Shown here: positions 44,701 to 52,536 of the stretch, in pieces
How positions within the stretch are numbered: position 1 is the stretch's first letter
Layout: each line of letters starts with the position of its first letter
NCBI GenBank assembly: GCA_019186985.1
Contig: JABARQ010000008.1
Coordinates: forward strand, 106,298-170,297
Direction of reading: 5' to 3'
Source: Prosthecobacter sp.
Lineage (GTDB): Bacteria; Verrucomicrobiota; Verrucomicrobiia; Verrucomicrobiales; Verrucomicrobiaceae
DNA length: 64,000 nucleotides
Translations under genes and position numbers: made by a program
Notes under the pieces: generated by a model
What the model was told of the DNA's origin: nothing
Seen by the model: only the letters and a program-made list of their open reading frames with translations
Database searches by the model: none

Positions 44701-45453
44701 CTGGTATTTCGGGCTCAAACCGTCCGCGCTGCCGCGGTCTTGAAGCGCGTCGAGATACTTCTCGAGCGGCAAACGACCGCTGCCGGTTCCCGTGTCGAGC
44801 TTGATGCCCTGCGCGACGGTTTGCGCCGACTCGCCGGAGGTCGTGTGTTTCGCATAAATGCCGCGAATGCGTGCCAGCGCCTCGTCCGTCCAATCCTGTG
44901 CCGAAGTGCTCGCCGACCAGCGCATGCCGTGCGGCGTGAAAACGGCGTGGGCGGCGACCTCCTTGGCGGCGTCGAGATACTTGGTGAGCAGCGCGGGCGA
45001 CATCACCAGCGCCGCACCGGCATTCGTGAATCCTTCGCCTGCCGCGCCATCGACCGGGAACTCACGCGCCGGATCGAGCGACTCGACGCCGGTCAGATCG
45101 CGCAGGGTGTAGGTGTACTCCATGTTCGACAGCCGCCGCAGCACGACGGGGCCGGGATCGCCTGCGTTCGCGAGCGCGATCTGATCCAAGGTGCCGCGCA
45201 CCCAGTCCGTGAGCTGCTTTTTCTCCGTGGCGGCGGGCTGTTTCTCCTTCTTCGGCGGCATCTCGCCGAGCTGCATCTGGTCGAGCACGTTCTCCCAGAC
45301 ATGCGGTTCCTTATGGATGTCCGAGGCTTCAAGGTCGAGGTCGCCCTTCTGCTTCCCGGTCGAATGGCAGTTGAGGCAGTAGGCCTGGAGGATGGAGCGC
45401 GTCTCGATGGCATGGGAGGACGCGGCAAGCAGAAGCAGGACAAGCGTTCTCAT
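41701..45453 (-). CDS. DUF1592-family planctomycete-type cytochrome protein
   Basis: The 1250-residue exported protein starts with a signal peptide and a PSCyt1-like heme site (YCLNCHSTGKQKGDL, about 27-42). A DUF1587-like segment follows (about 105-165; LRRLSNMEYTYTLRDLTG), then a very long middle part of about 600 residues with no known motif. At the C-terminus come DUF1595 (about 880-940; AFAEKAWRRPLTEKEV), DUF1592 (about 945-1070; ELATRLSFFLWSSSPDDAL), DUF1588 (about 1085-1190; ENCAGCHRRIDPFGYALEGF) and DUF1585. PVC bacteria use many such proteins, probably in extracellular polymer oxidation. It is the last of a five-gene operon and overlaps the DUF1501 gene by four bases. Confidence 0.88.
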   Translation of the reverse strand: MRTLVLLLLAASSHAIETRSILQAYCLNCHSTGKQKGDLDLEASDIHKEPHVWENVLDQMQLGEMPPKKEKQPAATEKKQLTDWVRGTLDQIALANAGDPGPVVLRRLSNMEYTYTLRDLTGVESLDPAREFPVDGAAGEGFTNAGAALVMSPALLTKYLDAAKEVAAHAVFTPHGMRWSASTSAQDWTDEALARIRGIYAKHTTSGESAQTVAQGIKLDTGTGSGRLPLEKYLDALQDRGSADGLSPKYQQILREALTSTKPSVLLDPLRAKFRAKKLTAADIEPWQQVLWRFANVGHIGKENGPKAWQEPVTPLTSNHEMRVKLTSDRDVTLYLTTTDAGDGSEGDEVIWQNPRLVAPGRPDLPINGLPALVKHLETQRERIMASTEQCLNAIAGGKDDADPVLIAAWREYLGLGTTKLEPLLTKKMLGTPDYNFIQGWQGEQALSVLANSSDATVRTPGVMKAHSVATHPSPTRASVIAWKCEKAGTLRIQGDVSDAHPECGNGVTWALEVRRGYTSEVLAKGETKGANVIKMGPFENVRVEAGQVVALIIGPRGGNHVCDLTAVNLTLDDGAKTWDLAKDVSPSILKGNPHGAWHFLSQPASLEAAPDVPAPIAEWRKKPSPELAVKVRQHLEKDFPLNSPLLRGFLNDRPDRTHPTDLTAKAPSMLEVKIPAALANGTEFIVNGKLASKTHGSVQMRVLTEKPEASNSLVAGKSETGVKDGQWSDNNLVTQHSAPIIVNDASEARGRLEAAFDDFRALFPMALCYTRIVPVDEVVTLTLFHREDEPLRRLMLSEAESRELDRVWDELLFVSEAPLKQVDVFEQLFQFATQDARPSAFEPMREPILKAAARFKEQQKAAIGPQKAAALAFAEKAWRRPLTEKEVVSLQAFDPRLMLVRVLTSPAFLYRGEKAPAQTGPVSTQELATRLSFFLWSSSPDDALRSAKLQDTEVLAAEARRMLKSDKVRRLALEFGCQYLHVRDVATLEEKSERHFPAFAGLRGDMQEEAVRFFTDLFQNDRSVPALLDADHSFINPALAKHYGITLKKDGWQRVNQMHDHGRGGILGLAAVLARQSGASRTSAILRGTWLSEVVLGDRLPIPPKGVPVLPEEPPEGLTERQLIERHSRDENCAGCHRRIDPFGYALEGFDAIGRAREADTRATLPDGSQVDGLAGLRDYLLTKRRDDFVRQFCRKLLGYALGRSIQLSDKPLIDQMMKGDLRTGSLVEQIVLSRQFREVRGAGLADGR

Positions 45454-46850
45454 GCCAGGATCTCCTTCACGAGGCTGCCGTGGACGTCGGTGAGACGGTA
45501 GTCACGGCCGAGGTGGCGCCAGGTGAGCCTTTCATGATCGAAGCCTAGCTGGTGGAGGATGGTGGCGTGCAGGTCGTGGAGGTGCACCTTGCCGTCGACG
45601 GGACGGAAGCCGAAGTCATCGGTCTCGCCGTGGGTCAGGCCGGGCCGGATGCCGCCGCCGGCGAGCCAGGTGCAGAAGCTTTCGGGCTGATGCTCACGAC
45701 CATGCTTTTCGATGGGCGAGGTGCCGCTGAGGTCCTGGCTCCAGGGGGTGCGGCCGAACTCGCCGCTCCAGATGACGAGCGTGTCCTCGAGCAGTCCGCG
45801 GGACTTGAGGTCCTTGATCAGCGCGGCGCAGGGCTGGTCGGTGGAGGCGCAGCTTTTCGGCAGGGCGCCGCGGATGTCGCCATGGTGGTCCCAGCCGCCC
45901 ATGGTGACCTGCACGAAGCGGACGCCTGCCTCGCTGAGGCGGCGGGCGAGGAGGCAGGCGCGGGCGTTTTTATCACACTCTTTGTTGCCCACTCCGTAGA
46001 GCTTCTTCGTGGCCTCGGGCTCGCCGGTGATGTCCATGAGCCCCGGCGCGGCGGTCTGCATGCGGAAGGCGGTCTCCATGCCCTCGATCATGCCCTCCAT
46101 GCGGGCGTCGGTTCCGGCCTGCCGGAGGAGGCGTTGATTCAAGCGCTGGGTGAAGTCAATGCGGGCGCGCTGCGACTTCGGGTCGCCGGAGATGTCGGCG
46201 AGATAGTCGATGGGCGGTTGTTTCGTGTCCTGCGGCACGGTGACCTTGGTGCCCTGGTGGGCGGCGGGCAGGAAGCCGGAGCCGTAGAGGCGGGTGTCGC
46301 TGTCGGGATGGATGGTGATGAAGCCGGGCAGGTTCTGGTTTTCGGTGCCGAGGCCGTAGCTGATCCAGGAGCCGAGCGAGGGCCTGACGTCGGAGGTGAT
46401 GCCGGTGTGGAACTGGAGCGCGGCGGGCTGGTGCTGGTTGTTGTCCGAGTGCATGGCGCGCAGCAGGCAGATCTCGTCGGCGATGGAGGCGGTGTGCGGG
46501 AGCAGGTCGGAGATCATCATGCCGCTCTGCCCGCGCGGCCGGACTTCGCTCATCGTGGCGAGGGCGAGGAACCTGTCGGTGCCGACGCGCAGTTCGTTCT
46601 TGTTGACCGGTGCGGAGATGGTGCTGCCGTGCATGCGGCGGATGTAGTCCTTGGGGTCAAAGAGGTCGGGCTGCGAAGGCCCGCCGGACATGAAGAGGAA
46701 GATGATGCGCTTCGCCCTGGCCGGGAACCGGGGTGCGCGGAGGGCGAGCGGCCCCTGCGCGGCATGGACAAGGTCATGCAGTGCAAGCGCCCCGAAACCG
46801 CAGGCGGAGCCGCGCAGCCAGGCGCGGCGGGAGAGGTCATGGTGGATCAT
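45450..46850 (-). CDS. DUF1501 family protein with Tat signal
   Basis: The 466-residue protein has a twin-arginine-type signal (SRRAWLRGSACGFGALAL). It belongs to the DUF1501 family, related to alkaline phosphatase/sulfatase folds: IIFLFMSGGPSQPDLFDPK, RVGTDRFLALAT and a late VIWSGEFGRTPWSQD with GREHQPESF. DUF1501 proteins are nearly always encoded beside DUF1549/DUF1553 cytochrome proteins in PVC genomes, as here. The start is ATG 46850, overlapping the previous gene's stop; the longer frame to 46904 lies inside the upstream gene. The protein should be exported folded to the periplasm. Its reaction is not known. Confidence 0.9.
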   Translation of the reverse strand: MIHHDLSRRAWLRGSACGFGALALHDLVHAAQGPLALRAPRFPARAKRIIFLFMSGGPSQPDLFDPKDYIRRMHGSTISAPVNKNELRVGTDRFLALATMSEVRPRGQSGMMISDLLPHTASIADEICLLRAMHSDNNQHQPAALQFHTGITSDVRPSLGSWISYGLGTENQNLPGFITIHPDSDTRLYGSGFLPAAHQGTKVTVPQDTKQPPIDYLADISGDPKSQRARIDFTQRLNQRLLRQAGTDARMEGMIEGMETAFRMQTAAPGLMDITGEPEATKKLYGVGNKECDKNARACLLARRLSEAGVRFVQVTMGGWDHHGDIRGALPKSCASTDQPCAALIKDLKSRGLLEDTLVIWSGEFGRTPWSQDLSGTSPIEKHGREHQPESFCTWLAGGGIRPGLTHGETDDFGFRPVDGKVHLHDLHATILHQLGFDHERLTWRHLGRDYRLTDVHGSLVKEILA

Positions 46851-49204
46851 GGGCGCAGGAGGAATTCGTTTGAGGCGAGCAGGGCGTGGGTGAGTTCGAT
46901 CCATGCCTTGTCGGCGGGGAGCGAATCGAGAAAGGTGGCTGCCTCATCGCGTTCGGTGCTGGTGATGGGACGGCTCAGGACGCGGAGCCAGAGGGCTTCG
47001 AGGCGTGCGCCGGGATTGGGTTCGGCCTGCGTGACGAGTCTGGCGATGTCGGTGGCGCGGGCGCGGACGAGGTCGCTGTTGATCAGGAAGAGCGCCTGGG
47101 TCGGCACGGTGGTTTCGGCACGGCGTCCGGCGATCTGCGCGGGCTGGGTGAAATCAAAGACATCGCGCAGCCTTGCGGAGCCCGGCTGGGCGGCGGTGCG
47201 GATGACGGGCAGGTAGATCGTGCGTTCGAAGTCCTGGACGGGCCGTGTTTTATTGAAGCTGAAGGCGGGCGGGTTCACCGCGCCGGGGCTGAGGCTGGAG
47301 ACGTTTTCCGGGAACTCGAGGGGCAGGGCGGTGCCTCCACATGAGGGCACAAGGCGGCCGCTGATGGCGAGCATGGAGTCGCGGATGGACTCGGCGTCCA
47401 GGCGCGGCCGGTTCATGCGGGTTAGAAGGCGGTTTTCGCCGGACCTGTCCGTCATGCCCGCTCCGCCTGCGGCCTGCCGATAGGTCCTGGAAAGCACCAG
47501 CCCGCGGATCAGGCGCTTCTGGGACCAGCCGTTCTTAACCAAAAGGGTGGCAAGATGGTCGAGGAGTCCGGGGTGCGTGGGCTTTTCGCCGCGGGTGCCG
47601 AAGTAGTCCACGGTGCGGACAAGGCCCTCGCCGAAGAGCTTCTGCCAGATGCGGTTCACGGTCACGCGGGCGGTGAGCGGGTTGCGCGGGTCGGTGAGCC
47701 ACTCGGCGAGCTGGGCGCGGCCGCTTTGATCTGGCGGGATGGGCGGAAACCCGGCCCAGCTGGCGACACGGAGCGTGCCGCGCTTCACGCGCTGGCCGAG
47801 CGCATGCGGGTTTCCGCGGATGGTGATGCGCATGTCGGCCGGCTTTGCGAGGTCATGCACGGCGAAGGCCCTTGGGATGACGGGCGCAAAAAACCTCGCG
47901 TGGTCGATCCGGGCCTTCAGGGCCTTCGTGTCGGCTTTTTCGGCCGTTCTGGCCTTCAATTCCGCCTCGAGGGCCTGGAGACGTGCCTCGTGATCCTGGA
48001 GCTGCTTTTCGCGAACGGCCTTCTGCGCGGGTGTTTCGGGCAAGTCGGCCTTGTTGACGCTGCTCCAGACGCCGTTGTCGGTCTTGTAGGTGCTGCCGGT
48101 GCTGCGGAACATGCCGGCGATGGCGTAGTAGTCCTGAAGGGCGACGGGGTCGAACTTGTGATCGTGGCAGCGCACGCAGCCGAGGGTCATGCCGAGGAAG
48201 GCGGTGCCGACCTTGGAGACCTGCTGGTCGACGAGGTCATGCTCCATCCTCAGCTTGTCCACGGCGACGATCTCGACATCGCCGAGGACGAGGAAGCCGG
48301 TGGCGGTGAGGTTTTCGGCGCGCTTTTCCGGCGTGGCGGCGGGCAGCAGGTCACCGGCGACCTGCTCGCGGATGAAGTCGTCGAAGGGCTTGTCGGAGTT
48401 GAAGGCGCGGATGACGTAGTCGCGGTAGCGCCAGGCGTGCTCGGCGAAGACGTTGTTGGAGGTGCCGATCTGGTCGGCGTAGCCGGTGAGGTCGAGCCAG
48501 TGGCGGGCCCAGCGTTCGCCGAAGGCGGGCGAGGCGAGGAGGCGGTCGACGACGGTCTCGCGGTCATGGGGGCGGAGCGCGAAGCTGGCGATGTCGCCGG
48601 GGGACGGAGGCAGGCCGGTGAGGTCAAGGTGGACGCGGCGTAACCAAGTGTGTGGCTCGGTGTCCGGGGCGGGGGAGAGGCCGGCGGCCTCCTGGGCGGC
48701 GAGGATGAAGCGGTCCACGTCACCGGCGGGCCAGGCGTTGTCGCTGACGACGGGCGGCGGGGGATTGCGGACGGGCTGGAAGGCCCAGTGACGCCTGCCG
48801 GCCTCGATGTCGATTCCGGTGGCGGACGTGGAGGCCGGGCCGGAGCGCGGATCGGGAGCGCCCATGGCGATCCATCTTTCCAGGACTTCGATCTCGTGGT
48901 CGGGAAGCCTGCCCTTGGGAGGCATCTCCATGTCTGGCCTGGCATAACGAACAGCTTCGACGATCAGGCTCCGGGCCGGGCTGCCGGCGACGAGGGCGGG
49001 GCCGTGGTCGCCGCCGGTCTGCCAGCCGGACCTGGAGTCGAGGGCGAGGCCGCCCTTGAGCTTGCCGGCGTGGGAGTGGCATTCAAGGCAGCGCTTTTGA
49101 AGCAGGGGCAGCACCTGCTTTTCAAAGTAGGCCGCGTCCTCGCCACAGGCCGGTGCGGCCAGTCCGAGGAGCAGGAGCGTGAAGCCTGTGGCGCGGTGTC
49201 GCAT
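46847..49204 (-). CDS. PSCyt1 - DUF1549 - DUF1553 cytochrome protein
   Basis: The 785-residue exported protein has a signal peptide (MRHRATGFTLLLLGLAAPAC), then a PSCyt1 domain with heme site CLECHSHAG (about 39-47). DUF1549/PSCyt2 follows (about 150-360; DVDRFILAAQEAAGLSPA, HWLDLTGYAD, and a second site CVRCHDHKF), then a helical linker. DUF1553/PSD1 is at about 490-750 (RVTVNRIWQKLFGEGLVR, FDFTQPAQIAGRRAETTVPT). This domain set is diagnostic of the Planctomycetes-Verrucomicrobia-Chlamydiae group. It is coupled to the DUF1501 gene by an ATGA overlap and follows the DUF1552 gene by 11 bp. Confidence 0.92.
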   Translation of the reverse strand: MRHRATGFTLLLLGLAAPACGEDAAYFEKQVLPLLQKRCLECHSHAGKLKGGLALDSRSGWQTGGDHGPALVAGSPARSLIVEAVRYARPDMEMPPKGRLPDHEIEVLERWIAMGAPDPRSGPASTSATGIDIEAGRRHWAFQPVRNPPPPVVSDNAWPAGDVDRFILAAQEAAGLSPAPDTEPHTWLRRVHLDLTGLPPSPGDIASFALRPHDRETVVDRLLASPAFGERWARHWLDLTGYADQIGTSNNVFAEHAWRYRDYVIRAFNSDKPFDDFIREQVAGDLLPAATPEKRAENLTATGFLVLGDVEIVAVDKLRMEHDLVDQQVSKVGTAFLGMTLGCVRCHDHKFDPVALQDYYAIAGMFRSTGSTYKTDNGVWSSVNKADLPETPAQKAVREKQLQDHEARLQALEAELKARTAEKADTKALKARIDHARFFAPVIPRAFAVHDLAKPADMRITIRGNPHALGQRVKRGTLRVASWAGFPPIPPDQSGRAQLAEWLTDPRNPLTARVTVNRIWQKLFGEGLVRTVDYFGTRGEKPTHPGLLDHLATLLVKNGWSQKRLIRGLVLSRTYRQAAGGAGMTDRSGENRLLTRMNRPRLDAESIRDSMLAISGRLVPSCGGTALPLEFPENVSSLSPGAVNPPAFSFNKTRPVQDFERTIYLPVIRTAAQPGSARLRDVFDFTQPAQIAGRRAETTVPTQALFLINSDLVRARATDIARLVTQAEPNPGARLEALWLRVLSRPITSTERDEAATFLDSLPADKAWIELTHALLASNEFLLRP

Positions 49205-49215
49205 GGGGTTCGGAC

Positions 49216-50547
49216 TCAGACTTCTTCCAGCATGCTGGTCGCGTCGCCGAAGGTCTTCGGGCGCAGTTCCATCTTGTCCATCAGGGACAGGAAGAGGCGG
49301 CAGAGCTGGCGTTCGGGCTTGTCTTTGTAATCGAGGGTTCGGCCGCCCTTCAGGCGTCCGCCTGCGCCGCCAAGGAGGAGTACGGGCAGCTCGTCGTTGT
49401 TGTGCTTCGCGCCGGCCATCATGCTGGAGCAGTGCAGCAGCAGGGTGTTGTCGAGCAGGGTTCGTTCGCCTTCATGGACGGCGTCGAGCTTGCCGGCGAG
49501 GTAGGCGACCTGCTCCATGAAGAACTGGTTCACCCTGAGCCAGTCCTCGCCGTCGCTGTGGCTGAGGAGGTGGTGGATCATGTAGTCGATGCCATGGCCG
49601 GGCTGCTGGACGCTGCGGATGCCGGGGAAGCGCAGGGCGCTGTGGTCGTTGTTGAGCTTCAGGGTGGTGATGCGCGTGGTGTCGGTCTGGAAGCCGAGGA
49701 CGAGGATGTCGCACATGAGGCGCATGTGCTCGCCGATGTCCTGGGGGATGCCGTCGGCGGGGCGTTGCATGGTGGGTTTGTCGAGCGTGGGCCGCCAGCC
49801 CTGGAGCTCGCCGCGGCTGCCGGCGTTCTCGATTCGCTTCTCCACCTCGCGGACGCTGTCGAGGTACTCGTCGAGCTTGCGCTGGTCGTGGCCGCTGATG
49901 GCGCGGCGGAGGTCGCGGGCGTCGGCGAGCACGGCGTCGAGGACGCTTTTGTCGGCGGGGGAGGCCTCGTCCTTGAAGAGGCGGTCGAAGGCGAGGGCGG
50001 GGTAGAGCTCGAGGGGGGTGGGCGTGGTGGGCGAGCTCCAGGAGATGTGGGAGCTGTAGAGCATCGAGTAGTTCTTGTGGACCGACGGGTTGGACTTTTC
50101 GCAGGCGAGCACAAGGCTGGGGACCTTGGTGCTGCGGCCGTAGGTCTGGGCGAGGAGCTGGTCGAAGCTGGTGCCGGAGCGGATTTCGCCGCCGGAGGCG
50201 ATGGGGGCGCCGGAGAGCATGTTGCCGGTCTGGGAGCTGTGGATGTTGCCCTTGCGGGCCTCTTCGTGGTAGAGGCCGCGTACGAAGACGAGCCTGTCGC
50301 GGAACCTGTCCAGGGGCTGGAGCACGCGGCCGAGCTTCATGGCGCGGCCCTCGCCCTGCGCCCACCATTCCCTGGAATGGAAGCCGTTGCCGGAGAAGGT
50401 CACGCAGAGGCGCACGGGGGCCTCGCTGGCGGGCTGGTTTTTCCGGGGTTCGTCCCCCCAGACATTGACGGACTCCATCCAGGGCAGGGCCATGGAGACG
50501 CCGGTGCCGCGGAGGAATGCGCGGCGGGAGAAGCGGTGGTTGTTCAT
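49216..50547 (-). CDS. DUF1552 family protein with Tat signal
   Basis: The 443-residue protein starts MNNHRFSRRAFLRGTGVSMA, a twin-arginine signal, and fits the DUF1552 family: RLCVTFSGNGFHSREWW, FRDRLVFVRGLYHEE, GTSFDQLLAQTYG, VREVEKRIENA and DNTLLLHCSSMMAGAKHN. DUF1552 and DUF1501 proteins accompany DUF1592/DUF1549 proteins in the same PVC operons, and the operon here has both. ATG 50547 is clear from the Tat signal; the open frame reaching 50916 overlaps the regulator gene and is an artefact of composition. Its biochemical role is unknown. Confidence 0.88.
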   Translation of the reverse strand: MNNHRFSRRAFLRGTGVSMALPWMESVNVWGDEPRKNQPASEAPVRLCVTFSGNGFHSREWWAQGEGRAMKLGRVLQPLDRFRDRLVFVRGLYHEEARKGNIHSSQTGNMLSGAPIASGGEIRSGTSFDQLLAQTYGRSTKVPSLVLACEKSNPSVHKNYSMLYSSHISWSSPTTPTPLELYPALAFDRLFKDEASPADKSVLDAVLADARDLRRAISGHDQRKLDEYLDSVREVEKRIENAGSRGELQGWRPTLDKPTMQRPADGIPQDIGEHMRLMCDILVLGFQTDTTRITTLKLNNDHSALRFPGIRSVQQPGHGIDYMIHHLLSHSDGEDWLRVNQFFMEQVAYLAGKLDAVHEGERTLLDNTLLLHCSSMMAGAKHNNDELPVLLLGGAGGRLKGGRTLDYKDKPERQLCRLFLSLMDKMELRPKTFGDATSMLEEV

Positions 50548-50569
50548 GGGCAAAGAGGGTTGGGCGTGT

Positions 50570-51229
50570 TCAGTCCGAGGCGGGCGGGGTGGGCAGCCAC
50601 TCACGCCAGCCGAGGATGTGCTGGCGCATGAGGCGTTCGCAGTCCGAGGGCGGCTGAGTCCGGATGCATTCGAGGATGGCCTCGTGGGCCTCGACGGTTT
50701 CACGCAGGGTTTCGCGGGTCTGCATCTGGTGGCTGTGATGGAGGCGGCCGAGCCAGAGGTCGAGCTGGCCGCGCATGGAGCGCCAGAGCCGGAGCAGGCG
50801 GGTGTTGCCGGAGGCGGCGAGGATGATCTCGTGAAACTCGAGGTCGAGCCGGGTGACCTCGCGCACGGAGCGGGCGCGGCGGGTGGCGGCGAGGTTGTCG
50901 AGAAGGAGGGCGGCATCCTGCCTCAGGGCGGGGGCGGCAAGCCTGGCGGCGGGGGGTTCAAGCGCGAGGCGGACAACAAAAAGTTCTTCAAAATCCCGGG
51001 GTGTGAGATCCTTCACATAGGCCCTGCCGGTGCCGCTGAACTCGACGAGGCCCTCGCGCTCGAGGGTGAACAGGGCCTCGCGTGCCGGGACGCGGCTGAC
51101 GCCGAGGCGCCGGGCGACGGCGGACTCGGCGAGGAGCTCGCCGGGGGAGGCCTCGCCGCTGAGGATCTGCCTGCGGAGTGCGGCGGTGGCGGAGTCGGTG
51201 CGTGAGGCGGATTGGGCCGGGGAGTGCAT
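50570..51229 (-). CDS. GntR-family (FadR/FCD-type) transcriptional regulator
   Basis: The 219-residue protein has an N-terminal winged helix (TAALRRQILSGEASPGELLA, then ARRLGVSRVPAREALFTLER). An FCD ligand domain follows, with the helical DLEFHEIILAASGNTRLL segment and metal-type His residues (ELFVVRLALEPPAARLA, then the late EAHEAILECI). FCD regulators usually sense sugar acids such as uronates. It is the promoter-proximal gene of a minus-strand operon: DUF1552, DUF1549/1553, DUF1501 and DUF1592 follow with gaps of 22 bp or less. It probably represses this operon and itself through the palindrome just upstream. Confidence 0.9.
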   Translation of the reverse strand: MHSPAQSASRTDSATAALRRQILSGEASPGELLAESAVARRLGVSRVPAREALFTLEREGLVEFSGTGRAYVKDLTPRDFEELFVVRLALEPPAARLAAPALRQDAALLLDNLAATRRARSVREVTRLDLEFHEIILAASGNTRLLRLWRSMRGQLDLWLGRLHHSHQMQTRETLRETVEAHEAILECIRTQPPSDCERLMRQHILGWREWLPTPPASD

Positions 51230-51231
51230 TT

Positions 51232-51239
51232 GGTATACC
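51232..51239 (-). promoter_or_regulatory. Candidate GntR operator upstream of the regulator gene
   Basis: The perfect palindrome GGTATACC, flanked by T, begins 3 bp upstream of the regulator's ATG. It resembles the T-G-G-T...A-C-C-A half-sites bound by FadR-type GntR proteins. A second partial match (GGATAACC) lies close by. Occupancy would block expression of the whole operon. Confidence 0.45.
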
Positions 51240-51303
51240 GTTCTGGATAACCAATCGCATGACCGGCGGCGGATCTTTCAGGGCCGGGCGGACGGGTGGC
51301 GGC

Positions 51304-51789
51304 TCAGGCCCTGCCGACGCGGTTGACCTTCAGGTCCTCGGCGAGGTGGACGAAGTCCTCCTGCTCACACCATTTGACGAAGCGTTCGGTGAGGCGCTTG
51401 AGCTCGTCCCATTCGTGGCGGATGTGCCCGGCCTCCTCCCTGCTGATGCAGTTGTCGCTGGCGGCGTGGCTGATGGCGGCGAGGAGGTCGGCGAACTGCT
51501 GGACGATCTGCTGGGTGGCGGGCATGACCTCGCGGCCGGGGCGTCTGCTGACGGGCGGGTTTTTGACGAAGTAGCCGTCGGCCTTGTTGCAGAGCCACTG
51601 GACGAGGTGCTCGTCCTGGGTGTGTTCGAAGAGGTCGCGGACGCGGTCGAGGGGGTTGTAGTTGCCGCCGTTTCTGCCGCTTTCCTCGCCCCACTTGTAG
51701 AGGAGGGAGAGGGAGATGCCCATTTTTTCGGCCACTTCCTTGACGTGGACCTTTTCGAGGGCGGCCCGGATGACTTGATGTGATTCCAT
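51304..51789 (-). CDS. Helix-turn-helix protein, phage CII-like fold
   Basis: The 161-residue protein starts with a helix-turn-helix (KVHVKEVAEKMGISLSLLYK) and then WGEESGRNGGNYNPLDRVRDL. This resembles the family of phage CII-like regulators found widely in PVC chromosomes. The rest is mostly helical (DLLAAISHAASDNCISREEA). ATG 51789 is chosen over the 51903 frame start because the helix-turn-helix follows at once. It diverges from the DedA gene, about 100 bp away. I cannot tell whether it is a phage remnant or a resident regulator; no other phage gene is near. Confidence 0.7.
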   Translation of the reverse strand: MESHQVIRAALEKVHVKEVAEKMGISLSLLYKWGEESGRNGGNYNPLDRVRDLFEHTQDEHLVQWLCNKADGYFVKNPPVSRRPGREVMPATQQIVQQFADLLAAISHAASDNCISREEAGHIRHEWDELKRLTERFVKWCEQEDFVHLAEDLKVNRVGRA

Positions 51790-51889
51790 GGGGTCAAGTT
51801 GTCCCGGGGGCGGGGGCCTCCGCAAGCGGGAATCCGGGGGCAAGAATTCGTTTGCCGGACGGCCTTCGGAACCGAGTATCGGGCCGCCC

Positions 51890-52525
<636 letters not shown>

Positions 52526-52536
52526 GGTGAGGCCGG

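Noticed and set aside
49216-50916. Longer DUF1552 frame extending into the GntR gene
   Set aside because: The extension is Ser/Pro-rich and antisense-like; the Tat signal marks the true start at 50547.
51304-51789. Prophage remnant suggested by a CII-like helix-turn-helix
   Set aside because: No phage structural, lysis or integrase genes are nearby; the gene sits among normal chromosomal genes.
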